Positions 23,566-36,926 of a stretch of DNA of 39,431 bases are shown piece by piece (positions within the stretch are counted from its first letter, which is position 1; the number at the start of each line of letters is the position of its first letter). A program made the translations under genes and the position numbers. Under the pieces are notes generated by a model. That model did not search any database, was not told where the DNA came from, and saw nothing but the letters and a program-made list of their open reading frames with translations. This DNA is from Mnemiopsis leidyi (Eukaryota > Ctenophora > Tentaculata > Lobata > Bolinopsidae): assembly GCA_000226015.1 (NCBI GenBank), contig JH156041.1, positions 37,484 through 76,914 on the forward strand, read 5' to 3'.

Positions 23566-23700
23566 ACAGCACCACGTGTCGTCACTTTAACTTGCACGTG
23601 CGCCATATGTCGTAACCGTAAACTGCACTACGTTTATGACGTCACCATATAATGCACGTGAGCTGTATGACGTCACGTTATGCTGCGTTACATCACGGTT
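23566..23700. promoter_or_regulatory. Cluster of CRE (TGACGTCA) and E-box (CACGTG) sites in a diverged ~30-bp repeat
   Basis: Full palindromic CRE sites are at 23637-23644 and 23668-23675, and CACGTG at 23573, 23595 and 23655. Weaker variants (GTCGTCAC, GTTACATCAC) keep a rough 30-base period. Such density is far above chance in this AT-rich background. CRE sites bind CREB/ATF bZIP proteins and CACGTG binds bHLH-Zip proteins. It lies 1.2 kb upstream of the secreted-protein gene and just beyond the small secreted-peptide gene. Confidence 0.6.
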
Positions 23701-23824
23701 TCTCAGGGCACCGCACGCTTAGATGTGTCATTAACGCCAAACGTGTTACAATTAGCCAGCCACTGGAGCAGGTGATCTACTCGTTTCATCGAAAGAATAC
23801 TTCGCCATAGCACATAACATCGGC

Positions 23825-24650
23825 CTCTGAAAATTAAGATGTTAGATTTAATCGATTTTTATGGACAATTTAATTTGTTAGTCGACTAGGTAGTAGGTAG
23901 AATGTTATTGGCTATTTTCTCGATTAGCACTATAAATTAGCCCCCAAATAGTGAAAATACATTTATTCTCAAACAAATACAAAGGACAAATATTTCAAAT
24001 TTCTACCTGATTGCACAGAAATTACGGCGACAATGACATCCCATGTCCTGAGGGAGACAGAACTCCAACTTTTTGCCTGAAGAACGGAGCGCTTAATTTG
24101 TTGAGAATCTGAGATCGATTTGATAGTTGAGTTTTCGTAAAACTAGACTATCAAAGGCGTTTTGTACATCACGTATAATTGATATCATAAGTTGTACAAC
24201 TTTCGCTAGTTACACCATAATACAAACTTATCATATGTATTTTTAACTCACATCTTGGGAGAGATTTGAGATCTTTGAAGTTGACGTAGCTTTCACAGTT
24301 GTTATGTGCGCTGAAATGTTCCAAGCATTCGCAGGACATGTGTTTTATGTTGCTGGTGTAGGTCTTGCAGCCTTGCTGTCTGGTGTATTCCCAGTCTTCA
24401 ATTTCGTTCGATTCTGAGTAATGTTCATGGTTAAATTAATGCTTCATGGTTTTCTGTCTAATATTATCGTACAATATTATCGTACAACTTGACAAAATCG
24501 TAAATATTTCCTACAGAATAAAGCGGTGCGATGGAGCTGCAAACACAGTGGCAATAAGTTACCTTTTCCTTCGTGGTCCTTTCCCTTGAAAATCGGAGTG
24601 GCCATGCCCAACAAATATCCTGACAGAACCAGATAGATTCTTAAACTCAT
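23825..24650 (-). CDS. Small secreted 4-Cys protein, 83 aa, stop formed across a splice junction
   Basis: Exon 1 (24650-24563) encodes a clear signal peptide, MSLRIYLVLSGYLLGMA, and ends in phase 1 at a GTAACT donor. Exon 2 (24413-24252, acceptor TTACTCAG, donor GTGAGT) encodes an acidic then Cys-containing stretch: GCKTYTSNIKHMSCEC, then NNCES, giving four cysteines, and ends LKSLPR plus a lone T. The next good acceptor (AATTTTCAG) begins with AG at 23826, completing T+AG, a stop. Predicted mature protein is about 66 aa. I know no matching family. Joining exon 2 instead to exon 2 of the downstream secreted-protein gene would give TGA, so the two are separate genes. The length of the last, untranslated exon is unknown. 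Confidence 0.55.
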
Positions 24651-25184
24651 ATTGACGGTCCTGGGACTCTACTTCGTTTTAACGTCGCTGAAAACTTTGA
24701 GCTACACCAATCCTTTAAGAGCTATGTCCCTGATTTCATCATACTATCGGGAATATTAGAATATTATATGATAATTTCTAATCGGAACGACGAGATGACC
24801 TCTAGCAAGTCTGCTGTATCAACCATCGTGCATGATTCTCGCAGATTTTTAATAATTAATTTTAAAAACCATGAACAAACTGTTACTAAAACCACAAGAA
24901 TTTGAACTAATTTCGATTCAGTAAAGACGACCTGGGCGAAAAATTTATGTAACTGCCGAAAATTCAGAGGCATGCCACGGGGCCATGTTAAAAGATCCAC
25001 TGCGGCCGCCACAAGCTATTTACAGCTAGAGTCGAACTATAAGTATACTGACATACCTAAAGCTGACTCTAAACCTTTAGTCATGAGGTCCGTGACTCGT
25101 ATTTCTTAATTTGTTTACCGCATACTAATGTCTAGCAGCGTGTGGGGTCCCTAGTCTACTCTATAAATTCTAACCCGACCCTCT

Positions 25185-25207
25185 GATACTGATACTGATA
25201 CTGATAG
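25185..25207. repeat. (GATACT)n microsatellite
   Basis: Just under four uninterrupted six-base units. Confidence 0.85.
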
Positions 25208-28200
25208 TGAAGAGTTGGTGATTAACCGTAACGAGGTATATCTCGATAAAGACAAGTCCAGGTTATTAGGGAGTATCTCGTAGATCTGAGTACTTGTGGA
25301 ACGCTTACGGGGTCGATTGTAATTGAATATCTACTTGATTTATACACAGATAGATTGACCGGTCGTGCATACTCAATAGTCTATACCATACTCATGAAGA
25401 TTATTTACCAGGTGCTTAATCTTGAAAATTTAAACCGCGACTGCAATTGAATCACAGGCTATGAGTCAGGAAATGTATGTTCCGAAATGATGCGCAAACA
25501 AACAAAATAATTCAGATCAAGTCATATCACGATCCATGACTGTTTTGGGTGTAGAAATACAAATTTACGAAAGTAAATTGACAAATTCACTCAAACAAAA
25601 ACGCCGAACAAGTTTGTTGTGATGATGATAGCGATAGCACGACTATACTGTACAGAATTGAGGGAGAATCCAAAATAGCTCAGTGAATTTCAGTAAATAG
25701 ATCAAATTCCATGGAGTTTAAACTAAACAGAAATTTGACACTGTTGGACTTTGGAATGAAATGTATAGTGAGTAGGCTCAGGGGCCTTGGATCGGGGCCC
25801 AGCCCTCGTCCCACAAGGTATCGTATATCCTAAAACTGCCCTGTTGGTAGCAATATACAATACAGTAAAACATATTTAATAGAATATTTAGAACGGATAT
25901 TGATTAGTGTTCTTTGAAGCATGGCAGACGCACTAGCAGCGTTACGGATAGCTCCGGATTTAAGGCACTTGCGCTGACCACATATCACGTGATGGCCAAA
26001 TGAGTCCCTGATTGGACGTAACCTCGTCCCTCTGCTATTCTGACTGGTTAATATCGGGGTGAGGTTAGCGGAGGGCGCTAACTGTTTCCTCATCCCCTGA
26101 TTTTAGTACGTAATCAGGATCCGTCGAGACTGCATTGCAGCGCGATCTGCGACTAAGATTACTACACACTACTTAGGTTGTAACTGTAAGGGCCGTTAAC
26201 ACTGAGTTCTATCACATACCCGTGGTTGATGGTATGAGATATGCGGTGGAGCTAAAATATTGATTTCTGTAGTTTTCAAAACTCAAATTGTGGAAATTGT
26301 TGTTTAAAATGGCCGATTAAGAGATCTGGAATATCGCGCATTTCGATTACTAAAATGGAAAACAATTCAGTACATTTATTTCTAGAGCTCTAGTATCAAT
26401 AATCAATGATCATGAAGGTTTGTAAGCTTCTAAAGAGACAGGTCGAAAGGAAATCTATAATCTAAAATATCACCTAGTTTAATGAAAATAGAAAGGCATT
26501 TACGAGCTGTCCCAAGACAATGCACCTTTGTTTCAGGGCTAGAACCTCCTTGACTACTTACACAATGAGCATGCACACTAAGGAAACCTAGAAATTCCCC
26601 CATTGGTAATGGTTAGCACCTCGTCTAACCCTATTGGCTATTGACCCGCGATCAAGCAATCCTATTGGTCGGTTACTCTGAAGTTGTGGGCTTTGTTTTC
26701 AGACCTCAGTCCAAGGAAGATGGTTGTCCTCGCCATGGCTATTGTATTTTCCTGAAAGACCCAAATATTTCAGCGACCCAAATGTTCAAATTTTGTTTGT
26801 GCATGCATATTAAATGGGGCGAAACGTCATGACTTTAAATACCTCTATTTTGATGCACCTTTTTGTGGTAAGTCAAGCGAGGTGTACGAAAATTTTATAG
26901 AATGTTGCATAAAATCCAAATTCCAGTACAACAAAGATAAACATGGGAAAAGTTTTCAATGAGGTCAGTTTGGGTAATTCCACATCCTGTTTTGGTAATG
27001 CGGGTGAAGTGTACAAAACAGTTTGGAAGTCGAGGTCAAACTTAAGAATATGCCACGAGCTGGACTGCAAGGAATTGCGACAGAATACAGACTGCTACGA
27101 ATAACTCGGGCTTTTGTTTCGTTCTCTGAAGCTCTTCTGAAACTTCTTGATCTAAATTAGACCTGGAAGTGGTTCTATATTCGAACAAAAGAGTCGTGAT
27201 CACATTGGACTGTTAGTATGACTGTAACTGTGATGACACTTTAAGCCGGATCTCACTATGAAGAAAATAGTAAATTGTCAGTTCCAATAGAATGAGAATA
27301 CCAAAATCTCAAGTGCTGCGGACGAAATTGCAATGTACAGTTTCAATCAGAAAATAACAGAGTCTAAACAATTCTACAGGAAAGACTGTTTGAAATAAAT
27401 TTCTGGTGTTCACTTACAATTGAAAAAGAAGAGGGCCGGTGGGGTATTGTTCGTGTGTGGCATGTTCCTCAATAAATTTCGAACTATGTGAACATTGTGC
27501 ATCCTGTAAAATATTGATCTCTATCTTATAAAGTATAAGGTATATGGATCTGAAACATGTTACATGCCCGTGATGTCAAGAAATCGATTTGGAGGTATAT
27601 TGTTTGGGTAACATTAATGAACTTCACCAATGTAATAAAACAGTTTCGATTATTTGTAACACCAATGATACAGTTTCTTCCAGCAGTAGTTGGTAACATT
27701 TATAGTAAGATTTGGGCAACAGAATGAGTGACAGACAGCGAACATAGTGAATTTGATTGAATTAGAGTCGACATTGCCCTGAGTATTCCGACCTATAAAC
27801 AGATCAGGCTGTGGGTTGTTACTTTAACCACATTCACACTTCATTGCTATTGCCAGGACGTTTTTTGCGAGGCGAATTTCTATGCTTCCGTAATCTTTTA
27901 ATGTGATGTTACAGTAACTGCGAGAGGCAAGATTTCCCCTTATTTCAGTTGATTTTAAATGCGTATAAGTAGTGTGCAGTGTCATAAAAAAGATCTGGAA
28001 AATGTTAAATATGGTAATGTGTAGCTGACTAGGAAATGATATCGCCTCATTGGAGTCTGCTTATTGAAGTATTTTTATGACCAGCCCGAGTTAATGAGAA
28101 TGTAATGACAGCTCTTAGATTTAAATACTTTACCGACCTAAATATGGCCTTTGACAATAGGTCATCGCATAGTTTAACGCAATGAGCTCATGATGTTATT

Positions 28201-29101
28201 TAAATCAAAATTACTTTAAGTTATTCTAAAACTATTGCATACCGTGTAACTTAACGAAATAAAATCTAGGTGGCACATATTTGTAGAAGGAAATATTCAA
28301 TTTCAAACTTTAGCAGATCCAAATATTTTCAGAAATAATCGTGGTGATAAAAGTAAGCGATTTTTAACAGAAACCCAGGGAGGAACAACGTTATTTAAAA
28401 GAAAAGATGTTATTCTACGTAACTTAGCTTATTCGACCACTCAGCTAATCTTATCAGTCGACGAAAGCGGGAAATTAAATTAATCGTAGAATGAATTGTT
28501 GCCACTGCCTGGCTGCAGTAAAATTAAGTATAATCCGTTGTTAACACCGGTAATTACCTGTCCAATCCTGCAACTCTGAGACGAGAGAATGTTCAAAACG
28601 AGCAACTACAACTGCTGAATCAATCAAGATCCCACAGCTAGAGGCAAATAAGCTGCAATTTGTAAACTTTAACGACAATCCGTGACATGTATCGCATTAC
28701 TGGCAATGATCTTATCAGGACTATAAACTGGTCCAGGATGGATGAAACTGAGGAGATCTGAACGTCCTCACGCCATCTTAGGACTGTTAGCCGGTGTTTG
28801 GAAAGCGAGCAGCACTCAGCAATTAGCAATCAAACTTTAAGAGATAACCGGATAGGGAAAGCAGTGAGTATATACGAGCACTAAGTTACGAGTTAATGAG
28901 AGCAGTGGATTTATAGCCTCTCACGGAAAGGGCAAATCATTCTGCTGAAACGTAATGGCAAGACCGGTCCTGTGGATGCCACAAGACACCAGCGTCTTAC
29001 CATATGCTGTTTTGGTGGGAATGCGGCAGCTGGGGTTTTAGTGACGTTGAAACTAAGATCCAGCAGCCCCGCCCATCGTCCATACTCCTCTTTAGTAACT
29101 G

Positions 29102-29362
29102 TTACAAGAGATGATATTGTATGTCAAAACATGGCCAACGTATAGTTAGGGAGGCAGAAGTTTTAAATAGGGGCTTGTCGAATTTGAACTGAAAATAGAA
29201 ACAAAATGTTAGCTTCAGAGTTAAATATGTTAGACTAACAGGCGACTAAGAGCGAAAGACTTAAAGCGACTGCTCGAGCGATATCACGTTAAAACTGCAC
29301 TGAAAACAGGGAGAACAGCAGAATAGTGCGAGGGTGAGACAAAACAAGAAGAGCAGCTCCAT
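29102..29362 (-). CDS. Candidate two-exon small secreted peptide, 53 aa
   Basis: An ATG at 29362 opens MELLFLFCLTLALFCCSPC, a textbook signal-peptide core. A GTGATA donor after codon 25 and a strong TTTTGTTTCTATTTTCAG acceptor (exon 2 from 29188) join in phase 0, giving FKFDKPLFKTSASLTIRWPC and a few more residues to a TAA at 29104-29102. The intron would be 99 bases. Just beyond lies a GC-richer open frame (about 29095-29001) reading EEYGRWAGLLDLSFN, ending at a CATATG/GTAAGA donor; it may be a different exon of the same gene. No family recognised. Evidence is splice signals and frame only. Confidence 0.25.
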
Positions 29363-31884
29363 CCAGCGTGTGGTGGTGTGCTGTATGTGTCCGGTTAGGG
29401 AAGAAGAAAGCACATAGTCTATTGGAGCTACATCATCAACTGCAGGGGGGCCTTGAGCGGGAGAAATGTTAATTTACTTTAGCTGTCTGTGAGGCACACG
29501 CCGCGTCCCGAGTCATTGTATTAGCTGTAGGGTGGAAGTATGATCGAATTAGCTTCCTTGCTCAACCTTGTTTTCCTTCCCAGTAGGCCTAGCACCTATA
29601 ACACACGAGTGGTCCCAAAGGAATGCGGATCCGGTTTGATCCAGATGCGATCCAGGAATGTATCTGCTGTGGTTTCCATTTTCCTAGGTGATTGGCGGTA
29701 GTTCAAGAGATGTTATGATCTTGTCACGATGTTTGAATATGTAATTGAGAGTTCCTTGCTCCTTGGAGGGGTTGAGCCCTTAGGCGTACTTATTAAAGTC
29801 GATCGCATTACGCTACTGAGGGTAATCCGATTGCCGGAGTGTGCCAGCCCACGTCATTTTATAACCTTCAACTGCACATGGTCAGGTGCCAAATTCCGAC
29901 CTGTTTTTAAAAATAAACTTCGGTCGATTTTCCGGTAACCCTGCCCCGAAACATAATCATATCCTATTTTGACTTCTGAGACAATTTTATTGGAAACACG
30001 CGCCTCGTAGACCGTAAATATTTTACAAAAAAATGTTACAGAGATTCATTAATCACAAAGCAAACCTAAAACATAAATTTCATCACACTTCGGGGATCGT
30101 TTGTCTTACGTGAAACACTGATCATTTTTAGTAAATTAACCATATCTTATCTTCAGGTCTGCTGCAGTATCCGTTTCAATATTTAAAGAAGAAAGAAGAT
30201 AGACAAATGAAGAACAGTGGCAGAAGCGGTTTCACGGGAAAAGTACGTTGATCATCAGGGATAGGACGTAAGTGGATGTTATTAAAGGCGATAACGCATC
30301 GCTTGCTTGTGTGTGTGATAACCTTGTCGAGTGAGTAGGCTCAGTGCGTGATATGTCCGAATTTGTTTCTGGCAATATCATTAAATTCCCAGCATTAATC
30401 ATGGCCAAGCAGAACTTGGTTTTCGCCTATCAGATGGCCAGTAATTGTATTGTACCCATATTACTTTACAAATCCGTTCAGGTATCTGCCATGAAATTTT
30501 CTTAGGGCTATTTTCGATTTTGTGAAAGAATCTTATCTTTTAACTGACTCCATTCAATCACTCAATCAGGATAAACTTATAAAAGGGGGCCGTAACAGGA
30601 CCTTATTGTTATGTATAGTATTTGTTTCAGTAATACTGAATATGCTTGAACCAACTAATTTGCAACTAAACCTATAAAAGTTGCATGTATTGTGTATACT
30701 GATGGCATTAATTATGAGATTTGCTCTTAGGTTAGGCGGTAAGTAAATAAGATTTTACAATGATTGATTCTCATCTAGATATTATTCTAGGTTTCGCTGC
30801 CTTAAACCTGATAAAGCTATATTCAAATCAAAGCTTTCATGAATTTCCGGCCTCTCTTAGAACTCTAAAAATAGTATATTTTTGTCTTGAAAACTGGTAG
30901 TCTGGGAACTCATAAAATTCCAAGTCACTGATTTGTCAAAAACTCTGATGGATTATCTCATTCCAAGCTTTTAAGCCTAGTTATATGCGGTTTTGTGACC
31001 TACTGGAAGTGTATTGAAACATCGTCTTAGTGCGAATGTCAACGAATCATTGGGTTTTATTGTTATAATGAGTAGTAAGTTTTGGACAGATCATCGAGAA
31101 AACAAATCAAAGATAACCTTAGATCGATTCTTATTTTTATTCAAAGCTTAAGACATGACATTAAAATATTTGAATGTCATTTGCAGCCCTCACATGATTT
31201 AACAATCGATATTCAATGAGAACAAGACTAAAATAAGATACAGGACAGCCTTTAAGAATTATCTTCAAACTGTTAGAAATAATTTCCTCGGCAGACGATC
31301 CCCAGTTACTGTAGATTGGGTGAAGGTGACTAACTGTCAAGTGTCTATGAAGAGCCTGGGATAAATGTAGCAGCTGGGCCTTGAAGCAACTAACATCAAC
31401 ACGCATCTTGTAACCTTAGTTACAGTTAGTTAGTTTTGTGTGGTTCATTCACCTACAATTCTCGATATTGGGCACAATTTATTTATACCAAGTACAATTT
31501 ATGCCAATTGATACCATTTTACACTGAAAGTACAATATACCAAGATCAATAGAACCAGTAATAGACAACCATTCATAAGCTCATACATCAGATAACAGGA
31601 CATTTATATATATTCCTATTCATTTACACTTAGAATTTCTACAACTACAACTTCAATTTCTACAACTACAAACTAGATCGTGTCCTTTAACACACCCAAT
31701 AGCCTAAATTTTAACCTATACCCGACCCTATACACAAAATCGGCACTGTATATGTTCTCACGTCAGATCATTACATAGTAATTATTTTAAACTCCTACAA
31801 AATTGGACGTACTGATTCAGCAGTACTGACCTGGTGTCTTACTCCTCCCTCACAACGCTGCTTTATCTCGTCTCGATAAAGGCA

Positions 31885-31925
31885 GGGCAGTGGCTCAGTG
31901 GTGTAGATATTTGACTATTGTTTTA
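31885..31925 (+). repeat. tRNA A-box fragment, possible SINE remnant
   Basis: TGGCTCAGTGG at 31891-31901 matches the tRNA A-box consensus exactly, in a GC-rich 30-base patch, but no B box follows. Probably a truncated SINE head. Confidence 0.3.
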
Positions 31926-34900
31926 TATTTGATGGAGCTTAGCTTTCAGTTTTGTTTCTGTTCTTTTCGATTCTGTTAGATAAGCTCGACCTTTCATTTG
32001 GTAATTCTTTTGAACGTTTCCAATTAGAGTGTTTATATAAAACCAAAGTGGAAACAACGGAACTAGTTTGTTGACTTAAACCGAAAATTTTTTGCGAGTA
32101 TGTTAAATTTCTTGTAAACTTTTTTTCAACGACTATTAATTCGTTTTTCTGGCCTGAAAAATTACTGCCGTAATTAAGTTTTTAGGTTTTATCAAATTTT
32201 TCTCCTTAATCATTTCGTTAGTTGTTACTATTTTAGTTAGTTAATGTGTGATTAACTTATCCATCTTAGATAAAAGAAGTCTCATTGCCGAGTGTGAATG
32301 ATGTACAATACGCATCGATTATATTGCCAATTAGTTCTCAAGTTCTGCTGTGTGCATTGTGTACCTTATTATGGTTATTACATTTTATATGTTGTGAGTA
32401 GTCATGGCTCACCAGCATATTTTGCTATACGCCACCCTCAATTACATTCTTTGAATTGTTAATTTGATTTTGAAGAATATATACCCTGAGTTAGCTGATT
32501 TTCTGAAAAATGAGTTTGCAGTTCGATTTGTTAAGAATTCACAATCATTCTAATTTAACTTAATTGTTTTCTGCCCTTGCAAGCGTTTTGATACATTTAA
32601 TATGTAACATGGTATGAATTTTTGTGCTTCGTGGTCAGTTTATGAGATATTAACGATGTTCTCTTTATTGAGAATTTGTCAGGTGTACCTGCTGAGCCCC
32701 GCGTGGCTTCTTTGGTATTTCCTCTGCCACTGCCATTCTTATTTCCATTTTCAAAGATACATTGAATATTCGGACATCGAAATTTTTAGGTGGCCAATAA
32801 AAAGAGTCGGTCATATTATTACTTTGGATGGTATTCCAATTCCGAAGCCAGGACCAATTAAGCTGGCCGTCACTTTTGACTAATCGATCTGTCATCTTTA
32901 TATATAATATAGTAATATAATAATTATAGTTGTCAGGCTTTCTATACAAAAAATGAATATAAATCGCATTTTAAGCGCACATCAGATCTTACGACGTGAT
33001 TTAATCAAGATTACTGTACAATTCATGGCGAAATATGCTATACAGTCTGAGTTAAAATATTTGGTTTGTGAATTATTTGAATATCTTGTTCTACAGTAAC
33101 AATGTGTGGAATCTAGCCCTTGCGTGCAGTTAAAATGCTGGAAGTAAGGTTGAAGTGAGGTGTACATCCGGGACCAGCTCAGCGCCCAACATAGCTCCAA
33201 ATAAGTTGGGCCATCCTCCTAATTCGTAATTTTAATTAATCTATACCACACGACGGATTGGTGTTGTTACTCGGCCAGACACAAATTCGCCGTTTAAACA
33301 TGACCCCTCTGTTACTTGTCAAAAGGGAGCCCCTAAATTCTGTAATTTGCCGATATCGTGAAAGAGGTGATTTTCTAGCCACCCGAGTGTTTGGGTTTAC
33401 TTTTTAGATTCCGTGTCCGATTGAATCTGTTGGCAGCATTTGATTTGGTGGTGGATGTGATAAGAATTAGAATTTTCTACAGTTTGAGAAGTTATAAATT
33501 TTCTTTGTGACCTGTTCTGATGTTGATTTTTAAACGTGTGAACCATCAAAGTTTGGCCGATTGTTCTAGCATTCCATACCATGCACTAGTTGAAGCCCAA
33601 TTGTAGTGTGCACTTGCAACTACCTGATAAAATACCGACATATTGTTAGGAAGTTTTTCGTAATAGAACAAAAGTTTGAGTATAACGTTATATCCAAGTT
33701 ACGCCGCCTGTGATTGGATTTAGAATAGTTTCCTATCAATCTAATCCAAACTCTTGCTTGATACTTTTAAAAGAAGTAATTATCTGGTGATTTGTGTCTT
33801 AATCACTCGAAGGCGAGACGATCAAAGTATATTCAGACATTGGACACGACTATCCCCACATTTTCATCTATTCGCTCTTTAGTTCTGAATTCAAGACATA
33901 TGATTCGAAGTGAATCCTCGTTATGAAGATCCATGATTTTGTTGATTGGATAGCGCCAATTAGTCTTAGTCAGGCTTAATCGCGCACATAACATAATGCT
34001 ATCCTATGATGGGTAGCGAATGATGAAATAAATACTCATAAAATCAAATGCAGCCAAAGTGTGCGAAATGTGCATATTATTATGGCGTGTGGAGACTTTT
34101 TTCAACGAGATCAATGCCACTGCACGTTGTTCATTTAGCAGTGTCTGTCTGTTAATGGTTGTCTACATCCTTATCCGATAATGCTCCTACCGACAGCTTT
34201 TCTGTTTTGTTTTGGACGTCCGGAAGATTCTATGTCTGCAAAGCCCAAGCCATATCTATGAGATTACTTTTACGTTTGTATTTTTTCCAGGTCCTCTTGT
34301 AAGTCCAGAGTCACTCAAAACCGATAAGCTTTACTGATCGATTTAATAATCGAATTTAAAGCGTGTTAAAATTCGCCCTGGTTTTTTCTACAGAAAGTTC
34401 AGCATTCTTCAACTGGTGTTTTGTCCAAAACTAAGGTACAATTACAGACAGTCTTATTGGAATTCCATCACCAAGTCATTGGAATTTTGAGTGCAGATTC
34501 CCGGATTACCTGCCTCTGTCAGGCGGTATATAGTCGGTCTAACCTTGTTATCCGCTAGCCCCGTTATTGAAACCTGGATTCAAATTAACGAAAGGACATT
34601 GGAATGAGAGCGATGGAATGTTCGGATTCTCATATTTGTCATCCTGATCTACTGTTGCCCTATACCAGCTATATTTCGATTTGGCTATTTCTAGTCTCAG
34701 CGCGATTAGTGTTATGACAGTGAACTATTTTAATCCTGCCTAATCTGACTTTACTTCCCGGTCGCGTCTGAAATAATGTTCCTCCGTCCACATGCGCATA
34801 CCATTCTAATTTCAACATTTTCTTGAATTCCGCCGTGAGAGCGAGAGTTTATGTAAGAAGTTCGGGCCTACCAGAATTATAAAAAAAATCATAGGAAAGT

Positions 34901-36926
34901 CGATAGATCATAGCTATTGCTAAAAACATATGTAATTACTTAATTACGAAAACTGTAAACGGAGCCAGCACGGTGCTAATGATTTAGTTAGACCCTATTT
35001 TTAAAGTCGTAGCTCTAGCTGTTTGCCAAGATAAACTAAACATCATGCACATTCTATATGGTGATGGATGAACACAAACAACGGAAACGGATGAAAAGCA
35101 GCTCAAGAAGTGACAATTTGAATTAATCAAGTTTGCTAATTTAACGACATTCCTATGCCCACTCAAACAGGATCCATTATCTCATTATCAGCTAATTTCA
35201 GCGCTATTAGCACACATAATATGTGATCGGTTGGGTAAGTTAGACAATGGGATAATGCTCTACACGTCGTTTATCTGCATAGATCCTTCGTTAGTGATCA
35301 GACAGACGTGACATAAAACAGTAGCTGCACGAGAACAGTTGAAATATGGGAGCTTTGGAAGTTACACCCTCCCTCTCTTAGCAGGCAGGAGAGAGGAGGC
35401 TCCTGGCGAAAATAAATATCAATTATCGGTTTGGTTAGTCAAACTTGTGCTGCGTGCTGTAGCTACTATATGCATGTAATTCGTGAACTAAAGAGAACTA
35501 AAAATGTGATGCAGCACGCTGGTCGCTGATAAATTCAAGTGTGAATTCAGTGTAGAGACCTCAAGTGGTAACGATGCTCAACTGTGTGGTGAAAATTGGT
35601 TTGTTGTCTTCAACACTTCAAGCTGAAAGTTGAAAACAAACAATCACATAATATAATAAGTATTCATTCGATACTTCTAAGCAAACCGCAAATTTTTGTG
35701 AGAAAGGGGCGGCGGGTTAATGTGGACAGGGTTTTTAAATTTTTAGATAATTTTGAATGTGCTTTTCGAAAAGATACATACATGTTTAGGTGAGGTAATG
35801 CATGTCATCGCCAATCGGCCAGAACTCTGGGAATACATTTATTTTCATCTATTCTTATTAAAGTCTACGTAAATGCCAAGTTGACATGCTCCAAAAAATA
35901 TTTGACTGCGTCCCCTTTACAGTAGTTGAGACCATAGTAGTTGAGACCCTGTTCATGCTAAAGTGAAGTAGAGAAGTAGAACACCAGAATGCCTGAATGT
36001 GTTGTGACATCTTCTACTTTAAAATTGAGCTTATTGTTTCAGTTTCACAACGGGCTCTCATTTCATGGAGTTCTAGGGCTTCTGACATTTAACTCCTAGT
36101 CCGAAATGTGCTGATAAAATGTCGTTCAATCGGTTTTTCAATTCGCACTACATTGTGATATCACTGAATACCATGGAGCCGATAATGATGATGTTTGGAG
36201 CCTGCAGGGATTGTAAATTAGCTGTATTCATGGACGTGATGCCAATGAGTATCCTAAAGAATGTTGGTATTCATTACAGAGGGATGCGATAATTTCAGTA
36301 GATTTGCACTTTTACATGAAACTCTGAGTTCTTCAGGTCTAGTATTAAATCCTTCAAGCCACCTTCATATATTGTGCCTTGCGTTTCCTTGTCCCCTACG
36401 TTCGCTTACGTTCACACACGATCATGTTGTGTCTTGCTGTATAAGTTTTACAGTTCTGGAATGTAAATTTACTTAGATCGAATACTGGAATAGTAGCAGG
36501 TGCCAGGTTTACAAAACTATTTGTCCTTTTTATGAATAACTAATTCAAACTTCCTTTGTCATATGATAGTTAGATGAATATTAAATAGTTGTTGAGTAAG
36601 TCTAAAAGTCGAACTTTTTGTATTACAAGGTAACACAGAACTCTAATTAGGTTTTGCGGGTATCTGAGTATCATGATACATCAAATGATAGGATCTACCT
36701 TTTTTCTTTCTGACAACATCTTTGTTCAATAAGTTGCAAAATGCTAATCTTGAGTTTTTGAGTTTGTTCATCAGTTACTTGTGTCTTTTATAGCGTTTTT
36801 TGTTTGCATAACATTTACACGCACACTACCTAACCTACATTTTATTTTTTAATGATTCATCATACTCAAACAGGTTATCATCACTCAATCATCATCAACC
36901 ATTCACTCTCATTTTTCATTTCACAG

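Noticed and set aside
23401..23652. 83-codon + strand frame
   Set aside because: Ends within the CRE/E-box array and shows no domain or splice support.
22111..24252. Joining the small 4-Cys gene (ending 24252) to exon 2 of the secreted-protein gene (22111) as alternative 5' exons
   Set aside because: The junction reads T+GA, a stop; and the larger gene has its own TATA box and signal-peptide exon at 22410.
24764..25012. 82-codon minus-strand frame beginning MAAAVDLLTW with a hydrophobic stretch
   Set aside because: No recognised family, AT-biased composition and no splice or promoter support; the hydrophobic run can arise by chance in AT-rich DNA.
31161..31406. 81-codon minus-strand frame beginning MRVDVSCFKA
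   Set aside because: Codon use is plausible but no homolog, start context or confirmed splice partner is visible; kept only as a possible partner in a low-scored finding.
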